From contig NZ_SOFM01000043.1 of the NCBI RefSeq assembly GCF_004402705.1, positions 62,001 through 126,000 on the forward strand: a DNA stretch of 64,000 bases, written 5' to 3'. Source of the stretch: Cryobacterium mannosilyticum (GTDB lineage: Bacteria; Actinomycetota; Actinomycetes; Actinomycetales; Microbacteriaceae). The position numbers and the translations under genes are program-made. This document shows, in pieces, positions 25,386 through 34,645 of the stretch (its first letter is position 1; each line of letters begins with the position of its first letter). Below the pieces are notes generated by a model. The model worked only from the letters and a program-made list of their open reading frames with translations, made no database searches and was not told where the DNA came from.

Positions 25386-27962
25386 GTGGCTTCCCTCTCA
25401 AACGTCAAGAATTTAGGGTCTGTGATGGGCCGGAAAATGCGAGGTATTTCTATGAAGAAGCGGCGTTCAGGTGTGGTGTCGGTCGTGCTGGTCAATTTCC
25501 GGGGAACGGAAGACACACTCGAGTGCATCGAGGGCCTATTCGGTCTCAACTGGTCAAACGATCTCCTCGAGATCGTTGTCGTTGAAAACGGCTCGGGTGA
25601 CGACAGCCTCGAGAAGCTGCAGACCTTGGCCGACCGAGTGACGATTGTCGAGTCGAAGGAAAACCTTGGTTTCACCGGAGGCTGTAACCTAGGGGTTCAA
25701 AAGTCGACAGGCGAATACATCGCCTTCTTGAACAACGATGCCAAGCCGCATCCCGACTGGATCAAGGAGGCGGTTGCGACCTTCGCAACGGGCACTGACA
25801 TCGGTGCGGTGGCGAGCAAGGTGCTCGACTGGGACGGCGTCAATGTCGATTTCGTCGATGCGTCGGTGACCTGGTACGGCATGGGTTACAAGCCGCACGC
25901 CGGTGAGAAGGACCGCGGCGCCTGGGACGAGGAGAAGGACGTTCTCTTCGGAACAGGCGCGGCGATGTTCATCAAGGCCACCGTCTTCGATGAGCTGGGC
26001 GGCTTCGACGACAACTTCTTCATGTTTTATGACGATGTCGATCTTGGCTGGCGCCTCAACCTACTCGGCTACCGGTTCCGGTTCCAGCCCAAGTCCCTTG
26101 CCTTCCACAAACACCACGCTTCGATGAACAAGTTCGGCAACTTCCGCGAGGAATACCTCCTCGAACGCAACGCGCTGTACTCGCTCTACAAGAATCTGGA
26201 TGACGAATCCCTCGCCCGCGTATTCCCCGGAGCTCTTCTGCTCGCAACACGGCGTGCCATCGGGCGGGGCAAGCTTGACTCAACGTCGCTCGACCTGCGC
26301 GTTCCTGGTGATGACAGCGACCCCACCATGCCGGTGCCCAAATCGACGATGGCGGGCGTCTTCGCCATCGACCAACTCGTAGAACAGCTGCCGCAGATGG
26401 CGTCGGCCCGGGCCAAGGTCCAGGCGACCCGAGTGCGGAGCGATCGCGAAATGTCACTCTTGTTCGGCAACATCGATGAACCGGCCTACCCCATCGAGAG
26501 CTACCTACGCGGCTACGAGAAGATTGTCGAGAGCCTTGATGTTCTCGCTGCATCCGCTCGCCGGCGCATCCTGGTCATCACTGGTGACTCCGTCGGCAAG
26601 AAGATGGCGGGGCCGGCAATTAGGGCGTGGAATATCGCGAAATTGCTCTCTTCCGAGCACGATGTGCGGCTGCTGAGCATGACGCACGCCGAATCGCTGG
26701 ATGACTCCTTTGAAGTCGGGGTAATCTCGCACCACCGGCCGAGTTCCGCGATCGCCCATGAACGCTGGGCGGACATCATCATCGTGCAGGGTCACGCGCT
26801 GGCACTGTTTCCCAGTCTTGAGAACTCGAAGAAAATCATCGTGGTCGACGTGTACGATCCCCTTCACCTTGAGCAGTTGGAACAAGGGCGAGGAAAGATC
26901 CTCGAACTCTGGAACAAGCAGGTCAACGACGCAACAGATGCCCTCAATCACCAGCTTCTCCTCGGAGACTTCTTCCTGTGTGCCAGCGAGCGCCAGCGTC
27001 ACTTCTGGCTGGGCCAACTTGCAGGGTTGGGGCGAATCAACGCCTACACCTATTCCCGGGACAGTGAGCTTGATTCTTTGATCGCGATCGCTCCGTTCGG
27101 TATCTCTGGCACCGATCCGGTGAAGAGCCAACCGGCGATTCGCGGAGTGGTCCCAGGCATTGGGGCTGACGACAAGATCATCATCTGGGGCGGTGGCATC
27201 TACAACTGGTTCGACCCGGGTGTGCTCATCCGCGCCGTAGCCGAGGTCTCGGTGACACACCCAGACGTTCGTCTTTTCTTCATGGGCGTCAAGCATCCGA
27301 ATCCTGATGTCCCCGAAATGGAAGTTGTCTCGGAAGCTCGCGTGCTTGCAGAGCAACTCGGAATGACCAACAAGCACGTGTTCTTCAACGAGTCATGGGT
27401 TCCCTTCGACGACCGTCAAAACTACCTGCTTGAGGCCGACCTCGGCGTCTCGACTCATTTCCAGCACGTTGAGACGACATTCTCTTTCCGCACGCGCATT
27501 CTTGACTACCTCTGGGCAGGTCTGCCGATTGTGACCACGGAGGGTGACTCCTTCGGCGACTTGGTAGAGAAGGAGAACCTCGGGGCGTCGATTCCCGAGC
27601 GAGATCAGGGAGCACTCGTTGCCGCGCTGGAGAAACTCCTGTACGACCCGATCGCACGTGATGCCGCTCGCGCGAATGTGCAAAGAGTTCGTGAGGAGTT
27701 CCTCTGGGAGCGGGTGCTCGCTCCTCTGGTCGAATTTTGCCGCAAGCCGCTCTTCGCAGCGGATAAGAAATTGGCGCGAGCAGGTGGTCACTCCGGTGTC
27801 GTCGGGCGAGGGAAGTCAACCGAAACTGTGCGTCGAAGCTCGCATACCGGCATCCGTCGGGACATGGATCGGGCTGCGTACTACTTTCGACAGGGCGGCG
27901 CGGGGGCTGTGGTCGAGCGGTTCCAAGCCCGTCAGGAGCGCAAGCGCGACGCAAAATTGTAA
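25386..27962 (+). CDS. GT2-GT4 fusion glycosyltransferase
   Basis: 858 residues with two catalytic units. Residues ~30-290 are a GT2 domain (VSVVLVNFRGTEDT, ENLGFTGGCNLG, AFLNNDAKPHPDW, GFDDNFFMFYDDVDLGWR). Residues ~390-780 form a GT-B domain (GDSVGKKMAGPAIRAW, VDVYDPLH, IWGGGIYNWFDP, TTFSFRTRILDYLWAGLPIVTTEGD) like large glycan polymerising enzymes. The last ~70 residues are basic. It may add two sugars in turn or build a short repeat before export by the Wzm/Wzt pair just upstream. GTG at 25386 is used, but ATGs at 25425 and 25452 (GAGG upstream) are possible starts. Confidence 0.88.
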   Translation: MASLSNVKNLGSVMGRKMRGISMKKRRSGVVSVVLVNFRGTEDTLECIEGLFGLNWSNDLLEIVVVENGSGDDSLEKLQTLADRVTIVESKENLGFTGGCNLGVQKSTGEYIAFLNNDAKPHPDWIKEAVATFATGTDIGAVASKVLDWDGVNVDFVDASVTWYGMGYKPHAGEKDRGAWDEEKDVLFGTGAAMFIKATVFDELGGFDDNFFMFYDDVDLGWRLNLLGYRFRFQPKSLAFHKHHASMNKFGNFREEYLLERNALYSLYKNLDDESLARVFPGALLLATRRAIGRGKLDSTSLDLRVPGDDSDPTMPVPKSTMAGVFAIDQLVEQLPQMASARAKVQATRVRSDREMSLLFGNIDEPAYPIESYLRGYEKIVESLDVLAASARRRILVITGDSVGKKMAGPAIRAWNIAKLLSSEHDVRLLSMTHAESLDDSFEVGVISHHRPSSAIAHERWADIIIVQGHALALFPSLENSKKIIVVDVYDPLHLEQLEQGRGKILELWNKQVNDATDALNHQLLLGDFFLCASERQRHFWLGQLAGLGRINAYTYSRDSELDSLIAIAPFGISGTDPVKSQPAIRGVVPGIGADDKIIIWGGGIYNWFDPGVLIRAVAEVSVTHPDVRLFFMGVKHPNPDVPEMEVVSEARVLAEQLGMTNKHVFFNESWVPFDDRQNYLLEADLGVSTHFQHVETTFSFRTRILDYLWAGLPIVTTEGDSFGDLVEKENLGASIPERDQGALVAALEKLLYDPIARDAARANVQRVREEFLWERVLAPLVEFCRKPLFAADKKLARAGGHSGVVGRGKSTETVRRSSHTGIRRDMDRAAYYFRQGGAGAVVERFQARQERKRDAKL

Positions 27963-28098
27963 GAACCCGCGTGGGAGTCGGCCTGAGAAGAATCGTTCAG
28001 TCCTGAACAACTCGCGGAGCGCGAATGGGCGTACGTAACGTGAAACAGCATAGTCTTCATAGTGTTGCGCCGATCGGGGCAAAAGTGGGGATCACGTA

Positions 28099-30192
28099 AT
28101 GCAGAGAAGTGCTGTCCGATTCTGGGCAATTTTGGCTATTGGGACGATGCTGGCAACGGCATCGACCGTGTCGGCGCCGCAGGCGTCCCAGGCGCTGTCC
28201 GGGTCCGGGTTCGACCCCGGTTACATCATCTCTGACCAGCGATTCTTCGACAAAGGGTCAATGACGGAGAACCAGATCCAGGACTTCTTGACCAGCAAGG
28301 TCACGAACTGTGCCGGCGGGTATACCTGTCTGAAGGACTATCGGGTGTCGACCTACACGCGAGCGGCCGTAGAGCCCGGCCACTGCTCCGAATATACCGG
28401 TGGGGCAAATGAGCTGGCGAGCCGAATCCTCTACAAGGCTGCTCAAGCATGTGGGATTAACCCCCAGACCCTGCTGGTGCTGCTGCAAAAGGAAACTGGC
28501 CTAATCACGGACACAAGCCCGACCGACGGAACCTACAGGAAAGCGATGGGTTACGGATGCCCAGACACGAGCGACTGCGATTCGGCGTTCTATGGTCTGT
28601 ACAACCAGATTTATCGGGCAGCATGGCAGTTCCGGCAGTACACCAATCATCCTGCACGGCAATATCGGATCGGCAATGTCGCAGTCGGGTACCATCCGAA
28701 CGCTGCGTGTGGGGCCACGACTGTCAACATTCAAAATCAAGCAACCGCGAACCTATACAACTACACGCCATACCAGCCAAACGCCGCGGCGCTGGGCAAT
28801 CTGAACGGCACCGGCGATTCCTGCTCGTCATACGGGAACCGAAACTTTTGGGTCTATTTCACCAATTGGTTCGGTTCGACCACGGGGCCCGTCAATCCGA
28901 TAGGGAACGTTGAATTCGTTTCGGCTTCTCCCGGGAAGTTCCGCATAACTGGTTGGGCGCTGGATCCAGACTCCTCGGCATCACTCGACGTCCATGTCTA
29001 TGTGGGCGCGGCAGGACAGGCATTCACCGCGAATCTGGAGCGCAGCGATGTTGGCGCCACCTACCCGGCGCTGGGATCCAAGCACGGCTTTGACGTGACA
29101 GTCCCCGCCAACGCCGTTGGCGCCAACAACGTCTGTGTTTACGCTCTGAACAAGGGCCCAGGTGTTAACGTCCTCCTCGGTTGCTACTCAGTCGCATCCA
29201 TGAGCGGCCCACCAATAGGGGCTCTGGACAACGCGTCAGTCGTGACCGGCGGGATCCGTGTCTCCGGCTGGGCGATTGATCCGGATTCAGCTGATCCGGC
29301 AACCGTGCACCTCTACGTCGACAACATCGGTAAGGCGGTCGTCGCAAGTACTGCGCGATCCGATATTGCCGGCGTATTCCCCCAATACGGCGCCGCACAC
29401 GGTTTCGATGAAACGCTCGCGGCGGCTCCCGGGTCGCACTCAGTGTGCGCATACGGGATTAATGTGGGAATTGGCACGACAACAGTTCTCGGCTGCAAGA
29501 CCGTCGTTGTGCCGGGAGCTCAACCGGTTATGACGGAGCAGGGCAGGGCGCCAATCGGAAATCTAGAGTCAACTTCGCCCTCTGCGGACGGGATTTCGGT
29601 GTCCGGTTGGGCACTTGATCCGGACACAGCATCCTCGACTTCAGTTCACGTCTACGTCGACTCCGTCGGGGTTGCATTTGCCGCGAACAAAGAGAGGGCT
29701 GACATTGCTGCGGCATTCCCGGGTTATGGCTCCGCCCACGGATACACAGAAAAAGTGTCCGCCACTCCTGGTTCCCATCGCGTTTGCGTGTACGGAATAA
29801 ACACGGGCCCAGGTGGACATACCGTGCTGGGCTGCAATGACGTAGTTGTCCCGGGGGGTTCCCCCACTGTGACAGAGCAGGGGCGAGTGCCGATTGGGAA
29901 CCTGGAGTCAGTTTCTGCCGGGCCTGGCGGAATCGTTGTGTCGGGATGGGCCTTGGATCCCGACACGACGTCTTCGGTCTCAGTTCATGTCTATGTTGAC
30001 TCTTCAGGTGTCGCACTGAACGCCGATCGCCCTCGGGCCGATGTTGCGGCCGCCTATTCCGCGTACGGTGAGGCCCACGGATTCACATCGCCAATTGCGG
30101 CAGCTCCTGGGACCCACCAAGTGTGCGCGTACGGAATCAACACGGGGCCGGGCGGTCCGAGCCTACTCGGGTGTAAGAGTATTACGATCTAG
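28099..30192 (+). CDS. Secreted protein: transglycosylase-like domain plus four repeats
   Basis: 697 residues with an N-terminal signal peptide (hydrophobic 9-30, Ala-x-Ala region near 31). Residues ~38-260 are a domain common in actinobacterial secreted proteins (GYIISDQRFFDKGSMTE, then LLVLLQKETGLI with Glu132, MGYGCPDT). The Glu inside a helix resembles lysozyme-like transglycosylases; catalysis is inference. Four repeats of about 100 residues follow (starting near 266, 372, 485 and 597), each with PIG(N/A)L, (V/I)(S/T)GWA(L/I)DPD, VH(V/L)YVD-type strands and a (V/I)C-x-Y-(G/A) strand before LGC. The last two are nearly identical. Repeats probably form beta domains binding wall or glycan. 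Confidence 0.8.
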   Translation: MQRSAVRFWAILAIGTMLATASTVSAPQASQALSGSGFDPGYIISDQRFFDKGSMTENQIQDFLTSKVTNCAGGYTCLKDYRVSTYTRAAVEPGHCSEYTGGANELASRILYKAAQACGINPQTLLVLLQKETGLITDTSPTDGTYRKAMGYGCPDTSDCDSAFYGLYNQIYRAAWQFRQYTNHPARQYRIGNVAVGYHPNAACGATTVNIQNQATANLYNYTPYQPNAAALGNLNGTGDSCSSYGNRNFWVYFTNWFGSTTGPVNPIGNVEFVSASPGKFRITGWALDPDSSASLDVHVYVGAAGQAFTANLERSDVGATYPALGSKHGFDVTVPANAVGANNVCVYALNKGPGVNVLLGCYSVASMSGPPIGALDNASVVTGGIRVSGWAIDPDSADPATVHLYVDNIGKAVVASTARSDIAGVFPQYGAAHGFDETLAAAPGSHSVCAYGINVGIGTTTVLGCKTVVVPGAQPVMTEQGRAPIGNLESTSPSADGISVSGWALDPDTASSTSVHVYVDSVGVAFAANKERADIAAAFPGYGSAHGYTEKVSATPGSHRVCVYGINTGPGGHTVLGCNDVVVPGGSPTVTEQGRVPIGNLESVSAGPGGIVVSGWALDPDTTSSVSVHVYVDSSGVALNADRPRADVAAAYSAYGEAHGFTSPIAAAPGTHQVCAYGINTGPGGPSLLGCKSITI

Positions 30193-30232
30193 AGCGTCAT
30201 ACATCCCATAGCCAAATCGCGGATACGCAATC

Positions 30233-31852
30233 GTGCGACCGAATGGTCGACCAATGGTAGTTCGAGAAGAAACGAAACGGGATTCAGTGCATCGAGTTGT
30301 CTCTTCCTTGTCATCCGGTAAAGGCTTGACATTGCTCGTCAGCTGGGGTGCGATCTTCCTACTTTCGGCGGCATGGGCGATAACCTCCCCGCTCGGAGCG
30401 AGCCCAGACGAGCCGGCACACATAATCAAGGCAGCCGCAGTGGCGCGCGGCCAGCTCATTGGTGAACTGACAGACGCGCCCGCCGTGACCCAGGTCATGA
30501 TCCCCAAGGGCCTTTCTCAGGCAGGCTCCTGGCCCTGCTATGCGTTCGACAATTCGGTGGAAGCGAATTGCACCCCTGCCATCTCAAATGTTCCTCGTCT
30601 CGCGGCGGCCAATACCTCGGCCGGGTTGTATAACCCGACCTATTACGCCCTCGTTGGACTCCCATCCGTGCTGACCAACGACACCTCTCTCGCCGTGATG
30701 ACCATGCGCTTGACGAGCGCGTTGATTGCCTCGCTGTTCCTCGCAACCTCGTTTTGCGCTCTCTTGCGGCTTGGGAATCCCTTCATCACCGGGCTGGGCT
30801 TCCTATCAGCGCTCACTCCCATGGTGTTCTTTCTCAATGGTGCTGTCAATCCAAATTCACTTGAGATCGCAACCGGCGCCGCATTGCTCACCTCCTTGCT
30901 CGTGCTTGTTCGAGGCTCGACACAGCATGAGAGGCTCTGGCTCGTGGTGGTGGCAACGAGTGGAATCCTGATGGCGCAAGCCAGGGGTCTCTCTCCGCTA
31001 TGGATGGCTGTGATCGCTGCTTCTGTTCTGGTTTTCGCCAGCACGGCACGGCTGAAGGCGCTATTAACGCGTTGGGATGTGTGGGTAACTCTCGTACTTC
31101 TTGGCGCGGGCGTCGCCGCCGCTGGAGCGTGGATTCTGCGCACGGGCACACTTCAGAGCATGGGTGTGTTTCCCGGCGCGGGAAGCGTTGGGCCGGTCGA
31201 AGCCTTTGTCGAGATGCTTGTTGCACGATCGTTCGATCAAGGCACGGTTGGCGTTTTCGGCTGGCTTGATACGCCCGCACCGTCCTTCGCCTTTGCGCTT
31301 TGGTCTGCCCTGGGAATTGGTTCCGTTGTGCTGGCGCTGGCAGTGGCTCGCGGGCGCCGATTGGGCAGCATTACGGTAGCTCTGGCCGGGTTCATGCTTA
31401 TTCCTCCCATCGTCCAGGCAGCCTCTGTCAAAGCATCGGGATACATCTGGCAGGGGCGATACGCCCTTGTCGGCTACGTGGTGTTGGTGCTCATAGCGAG
31501 CATCGCCGTTGCATCGGACGGAGAAACGCCTCGGCAACAGGGATTGGCCGTCCGCGGGAGGATTGTAATCATTATCGGGGGATTGGTTTCAATCGGGCAA
31601 GTGTTCGCTCTTGCCACAGCGCTCAAGCGATATGGAGTCGGCGCGGACAGCAGCTGGCTCGACGCCCTCCGACAGACACCATTGTGGTCTCCTCCTGGGG
31701 GAGGGCTTGTCTGGCTTACCGTATCGTTATGCGCGATGGTGGTCATTGTGGTGCTATGGGGGATTTCGTCCCGTGGGGCGGCTGCGAGCCGACCGCCATC
31801 TGCGCCGGTGAGTGTGACAAGTTCGAACCCAAAAAGTGAATCATTGACTTAG
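30233..31852 (+). CDS. DUF2142-type polytopic membrane protein
   Basis: 539 residues, about 11-12 membrane segments. After the first segment comes SPDEPAHIIKAAAVARGQLIG, the DUF2142 signature, followed by a Cys-containing outside loop and YNPTYYALVG. The acidic pair in the first outer loop is placed as in GT-C enzymes, suggesting transfer of polyprenyl-phosphate sugars outside the membrane; that is inference. It has a paralogue at 39010-40638. It starts at GTG 30233 with no good ribosome site; ATG at 30254 is possible. It follows the secreted repeat protein by 40 nt. Confidence 0.85.
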   Translation: MRPNGRPMVVREETKRDSVHRVVSSLSSGKGLTLLVSWGAIFLLSAAWAITSPLGASPDEPAHIIKAAAVARGQLIGELTDAPAVTQVMIPKGLSQAGSWPCYAFDNSVEANCTPAISNVPRLAAANTSAGLYNPTYYALVGLPSVLTNDTSLAVMTMRLTSALIASLFLATSFCALLRLGNPFITGLGFLSALTPMVFFLNGAVNPNSLEIATGAALLTSLLVLVRGSTQHERLWLVVVATSGILMAQARGLSPLWMAVIAASVLVFASTARLKALLTRWDVWVTLVLLGAGVAAAGAWILRTGTLQSMGVFPGAGSVGPVEAFVEMLVARSFDQGTVGVFGWLDTPAPSFAFALWSALGIGSVVLALAVARGRRLGSITVALAGFMLIPPIVQAASVKASGYIWQGRYALVGYVVLVLIASIAVASDGETPRQQGLAVRGRIVIIIGGLVSIGQVFALATALKRYGVGADSSWLDALRQTPLWSPPGGGLVWLTVSLCAMVVIVVLWGISSRGAAASRPPSAPVSVTSSNPKSESLT

Positions 31853-31901
31853 CGTTGTTTCACCGGAATTTTTCTGTCCTCCTGATTGATTTGAGGTACT
31901 A

Positions 31902-33152
31902 GTGCGAAACCGCGACTCTTTCGTATTGAAGATTTTCAAGGGACATAGCGGGCCGACACCGCTGACGGAACATTTCATTTCACGTTCCCTGGCTTTCGCC
32001 ATAGCTGTGTGCATGGGGATCGGCATTTCGGCCGTGGCCGCCCTTGACGATCAGTCTCGGGCCTCAGCGTCAGCCTCAGCTTTAGGCCGGGCAACCGCTA
32101 TTTCTGAGGCCGCACCCATCATCACTTCGGAGTCACCCCCAGGTGCAACTATCGGTGAGCCGTACTCATTCACAATCACCGCCACCGGGTCTCCAATGCC
32201 TTCGTTTGCTCTCAGTGGTTCGAGCTGGCTCAGCATCGATGCCGCAACCGGTGTCGTTTCCGGCACAGCCTCGGACAGAGTAGATAAGTTTGTCTCGTTT
32301 ACGATAGTGGTGAGCAACGGTGTGGCTCCCGCGTCGAGTATCACGTACTCCATCGTTGTCCTCCCCGCCACACACAACGTATTCGCGAGAGACCTCGACG
32401 GAATTCTGTGGTCCTACCCAGCCGATGGTTCCGGTGGCTGGGCGGATTGGAGCCCTGTTGGCAGCGGCTGGAACAGCATGACGGCAGTCCTCAATCCCGG
32501 AAATTTCGATGAAGACGGTCACTTCGACGTCGGGCATTCCGATGTGCTGGCCAGAGACGTTACTGGACTCCTTTGGATGTATCCGGGTGATGGGCTGGGT
32601 GGCTGGCTACCTCGCATCTCAGTGGGGTCAGGTTGGAACGTGATGACAGAAATCCTGAGCCCGGGTGATTTCGACGGCGACGGGCATTCCGATGTTCTTG
32701 CCAGAGATGGGACCGGACTGTTCTGGTTGTATCCCGGGGACGGCTCTGGTGGTTGGCTGGCAACTGAACTGGTAGGTTCCGGCTGGAACTCAATGACCGC
32801 GATCCTGAGCCCCGGTGATTTCACTGGAGACGGCCGACCAGACGTTCTTGCGCGGGACGCCATCGGTCTGATGTGGCTATACCCGGGAAGTGGCTTCGGT
32901 GGATGGGGAAAGCGAATTGAGGTGGGTTCGGGCTGGAACTCGATGACCGCGATTTTGAGTTCCGGCGACTTCGATGGCGACGGCAATTCAGACGTCTTGG
33001 CCCGGGATGGCGAAGGGGCGCTCTGGATGTACTCAGGCTCTCCCAATATCGGCTTCTCCGGCGACCGGGTCGAAGTGGGTTCAGGTTGGAACGGAATGAC
33101 GGCCATCTTCGCAGATGGTGCCTCTGGGTATCACAATCGCAAGTGGTTCTAA
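31902..33152 (+). CDS. Secreted Ig-like and FG-GAP/tachylectin-like repeat protein
   Basis: 416 residues. A hydrophobic segment at ~28-47 after a basic N-terminus acts as signal peptide or anchor. Residues ~72-153 look like a putative Ig fold (GATIGEPYSFTITATG; LSIDAATGVVSGT). Residues ~159-408 are five repeats of about 50 (DVLARD-x-x-G-LLW-x-YPG, SGWN-x-MT-x-IL-x-PGDF, DGDG), resembling beta-propeller FG-GAP or tachylectin-2 blades that bind Ca or sugars. Between repeats one and two GHFDVGHSDV is a small duplication. Probably a surface lectin-like protein; ligand unknown. It starts at GTG 31902. Confidence 0.78.
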   Translation: MRNRDSFVLKIFKGHSGPTPLTEHFISRSLAFAIAVCMGIGISAVAALDDQSRASASASALGRATAISEAAPIITSESPPGATIGEPYSFTITATGSPMPSFALSGSSWLSIDAATGVVSGTASDRVDKFVSFTIVVSNGVAPASSITYSIVVLPATHNVFARDLDGILWSYPADGSGGWADWSPVGSGWNSMTAVLNPGNFDEDGHFDVGHSDVLARDVTGLLWMYPGDGLGGWLPRISVGSGWNVMTEILSPGDFDGDGHSDVLARDGTGLFWLYPGDGSGGWLATELVGSGWNSMTAILSPGDFTGDGRPDVLARDAIGLMWLYPGSGFGGWGKRIEVGSGWNSMTAILSSGDFDGDGNSDVLARDGEGALWMYSGSPNIGFSGDRVEVGSGWNGMTAIFADGASGYHNRKWF

Positions 33153-33286
33153 GTAGAGGGAATCCTGATCGGAGTCGTCGAAGGCGGCTGGGTGCTTCGC
33201 TATATTCCACTACTGCTGTGTGAGCCCAAGTACTATGATCGTGGCCACCGAGCGCTATGCTCCCCTGCTGCCGAGAGGCCACTGTG

Positions 33287-34609
33287 ATGTTTGCCGTTTC
33301 CACTGCCAAGCTGAATATCACACCGTCTGTTGACGGAATTGTCTTGGGTGGGTACTCTACTGCAGCGGCTGGTAGTCCCCGGCGCGGTGCTGCTGTCGAG
33401 AGTCATCTGTACATACGGGCTATTGCGATCTGGGATAACGGAACGCCGAAAGTTATCGTGTCCGTCGACACGCTGGCGATCACCCACTACGCGAATCAAG
33501 AAGTCCGGCGGAAGTTGGCTTCGACGGTGCTACTGCCTTCCGACCTTATTATTGCCTGCTCCCACACCCACAACGCTCCGGCGTTGGACGACCGACTTGA
33601 TCCGGTAGTATCTTATTGCGCGTCCCAAGAGGACCTTGAGAGCGTGCGCAGCCAGTCCGCCATTCTGATCGAGAATCTCGTCGCCGTCATCCGTGCGGCA
33701 TTAGCCGCGCCACAAACGACGTGCACCCTCGACTTCGTCGAGACGGAAGCCCACTTCTCAGCCAACCGCGAAGCACTGCCATATATAGAAACGGTTGTAC
33801 CCGTGCTCACGGCTCGTGCCGTAGTTGGCTCGACAGTGTTGGCGGTTGTCTTCGGCTACGGGTGCCATCCGGTGGCCAACGGGAGTCTTGCAGCGTTCGA
33901 CGCCGACTATCCCGGGGTGGCGGCGCTCCAAGTCGAGGCCGCCTATTCTCAGTCGGTAGCGTGTTTCATTCTCGGCACGGCAGGTGACCAAAACCCGATC
34001 GGGCCGGCCGGCCCACACCCTGCGACTGAATTCGGGACAGAACTTGCTGATGCCGTCGCAGCCGCGGTCGACGACGGGCCAGGCGATGTCTTGTTGAGCC
34101 CAATTGCGACGCGCATCGAACCGAGCGCTAAATTGCCCCTTGAGGTGACTCCGACGCCAGCGAATATCGCCGCCGTTCGTTCCTTGTACATAGAGAGATT
34201 GGAATCAATCGACCGTGCCACACGGCTGCATGCGGCGGCGTCCATCCAGCGCTTGGAGGCCAACACCATGCCGTTGTTCGTGTCCTTGCCCGTCCAGAGT
34301 TGGATATTCGGGGGAGCGGGCCTGACGCTGATCACCCTTGGTGGTGAGGTTGTTTCCGGTTTCGATTTTCACCTACGAGCCGTGCTTCCTGGCAATGTGT
34401 GGGTCGCCGCATATTGCAATGAAGTACCCGCTTACATTCCCTCCGACGAGCTCCTTAGCAGTGCCGGCTACGCGGCTGGATGGGATGCCGATGTGCCGGG
34501 AATCGCCGGCGGTTCAATGATCTTTTACGACTGGCCCGCCCACTTCAGACGGGGTGCGGCCGATGGCGTGGAGGCGACAGTCATAGCCACTGTCTTGGGT
34601 CTTACGTGA
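33287..34609 (+). CDS. Neutral/alkaline ceramidase-like amidohydrolase
   Basis: 440 residues from an ATG with GAGAGG 8-13 nt upstream. Zinc-site motifs of the neutral ceramidase fold are visible: CSHTHNAPAL, GCHPVANGSLAAFDADYPGVA and GTAGDQNPIGP (compare the family SHTHSGP, HPTSM and AGDVSPN blocks). No signal peptide is seen, and the protein is shorter than true neutral ceramidases, which have an extra C-terminal domain. Ceramidases split an N-acyl amide. In this locus a substrate with an N-acylated amino sugar is conceivable, given the LpxA-like acyltransferase 4 kb away; that link is speculation. Confidence 0.7.
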   Translation: MFAVSTAKLNITPSVDGIVLGGYSTAAAGSPRRGAAVESHLYIRAIAIWDNGTPKVIVSVDTLAITHYANQEVRRKLASTVLLPSDLIIACSHTHNAPALDDRLDPVVSYCASQEDLESVRSQSAILIENLVAVIRAALAAPQTTCTLDFVETEAHFSANREALPYIETVVPVLTARAVVGSTVLAVVFGYGCHPVANGSLAAFDADYPGVAALQVEAAYSQSVACFILGTAGDQNPIGPAGPHPATEFGTELADAVAAAVDDGPGDVLLSPIATRIEPSAKLPLEVTPTPANIAAVRSLYIERLESIDRATRLHAAASIQRLEANTMPLFVSLPVQSWIFGGAGLTLITLGGEVVSGFDFHLRAVLPGNVWVAAYCNEVPAYIPSDELLSSAGYAAGWDADVPGIAGGSMIFYDWPAHFRRGAADGVEATVIATVLGLT

Positions 34610-34645
34610 GTGGCGTTTTTTCGCTCTCGGGACCCTGCAATCAGG

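Noticed and set aside
29550..30190. CRISPR-like direct repeats
   Set aside because: The periodicity of about 330 bp is the coding repeat of a secreted protein, without short identical repeats and unique spacers.
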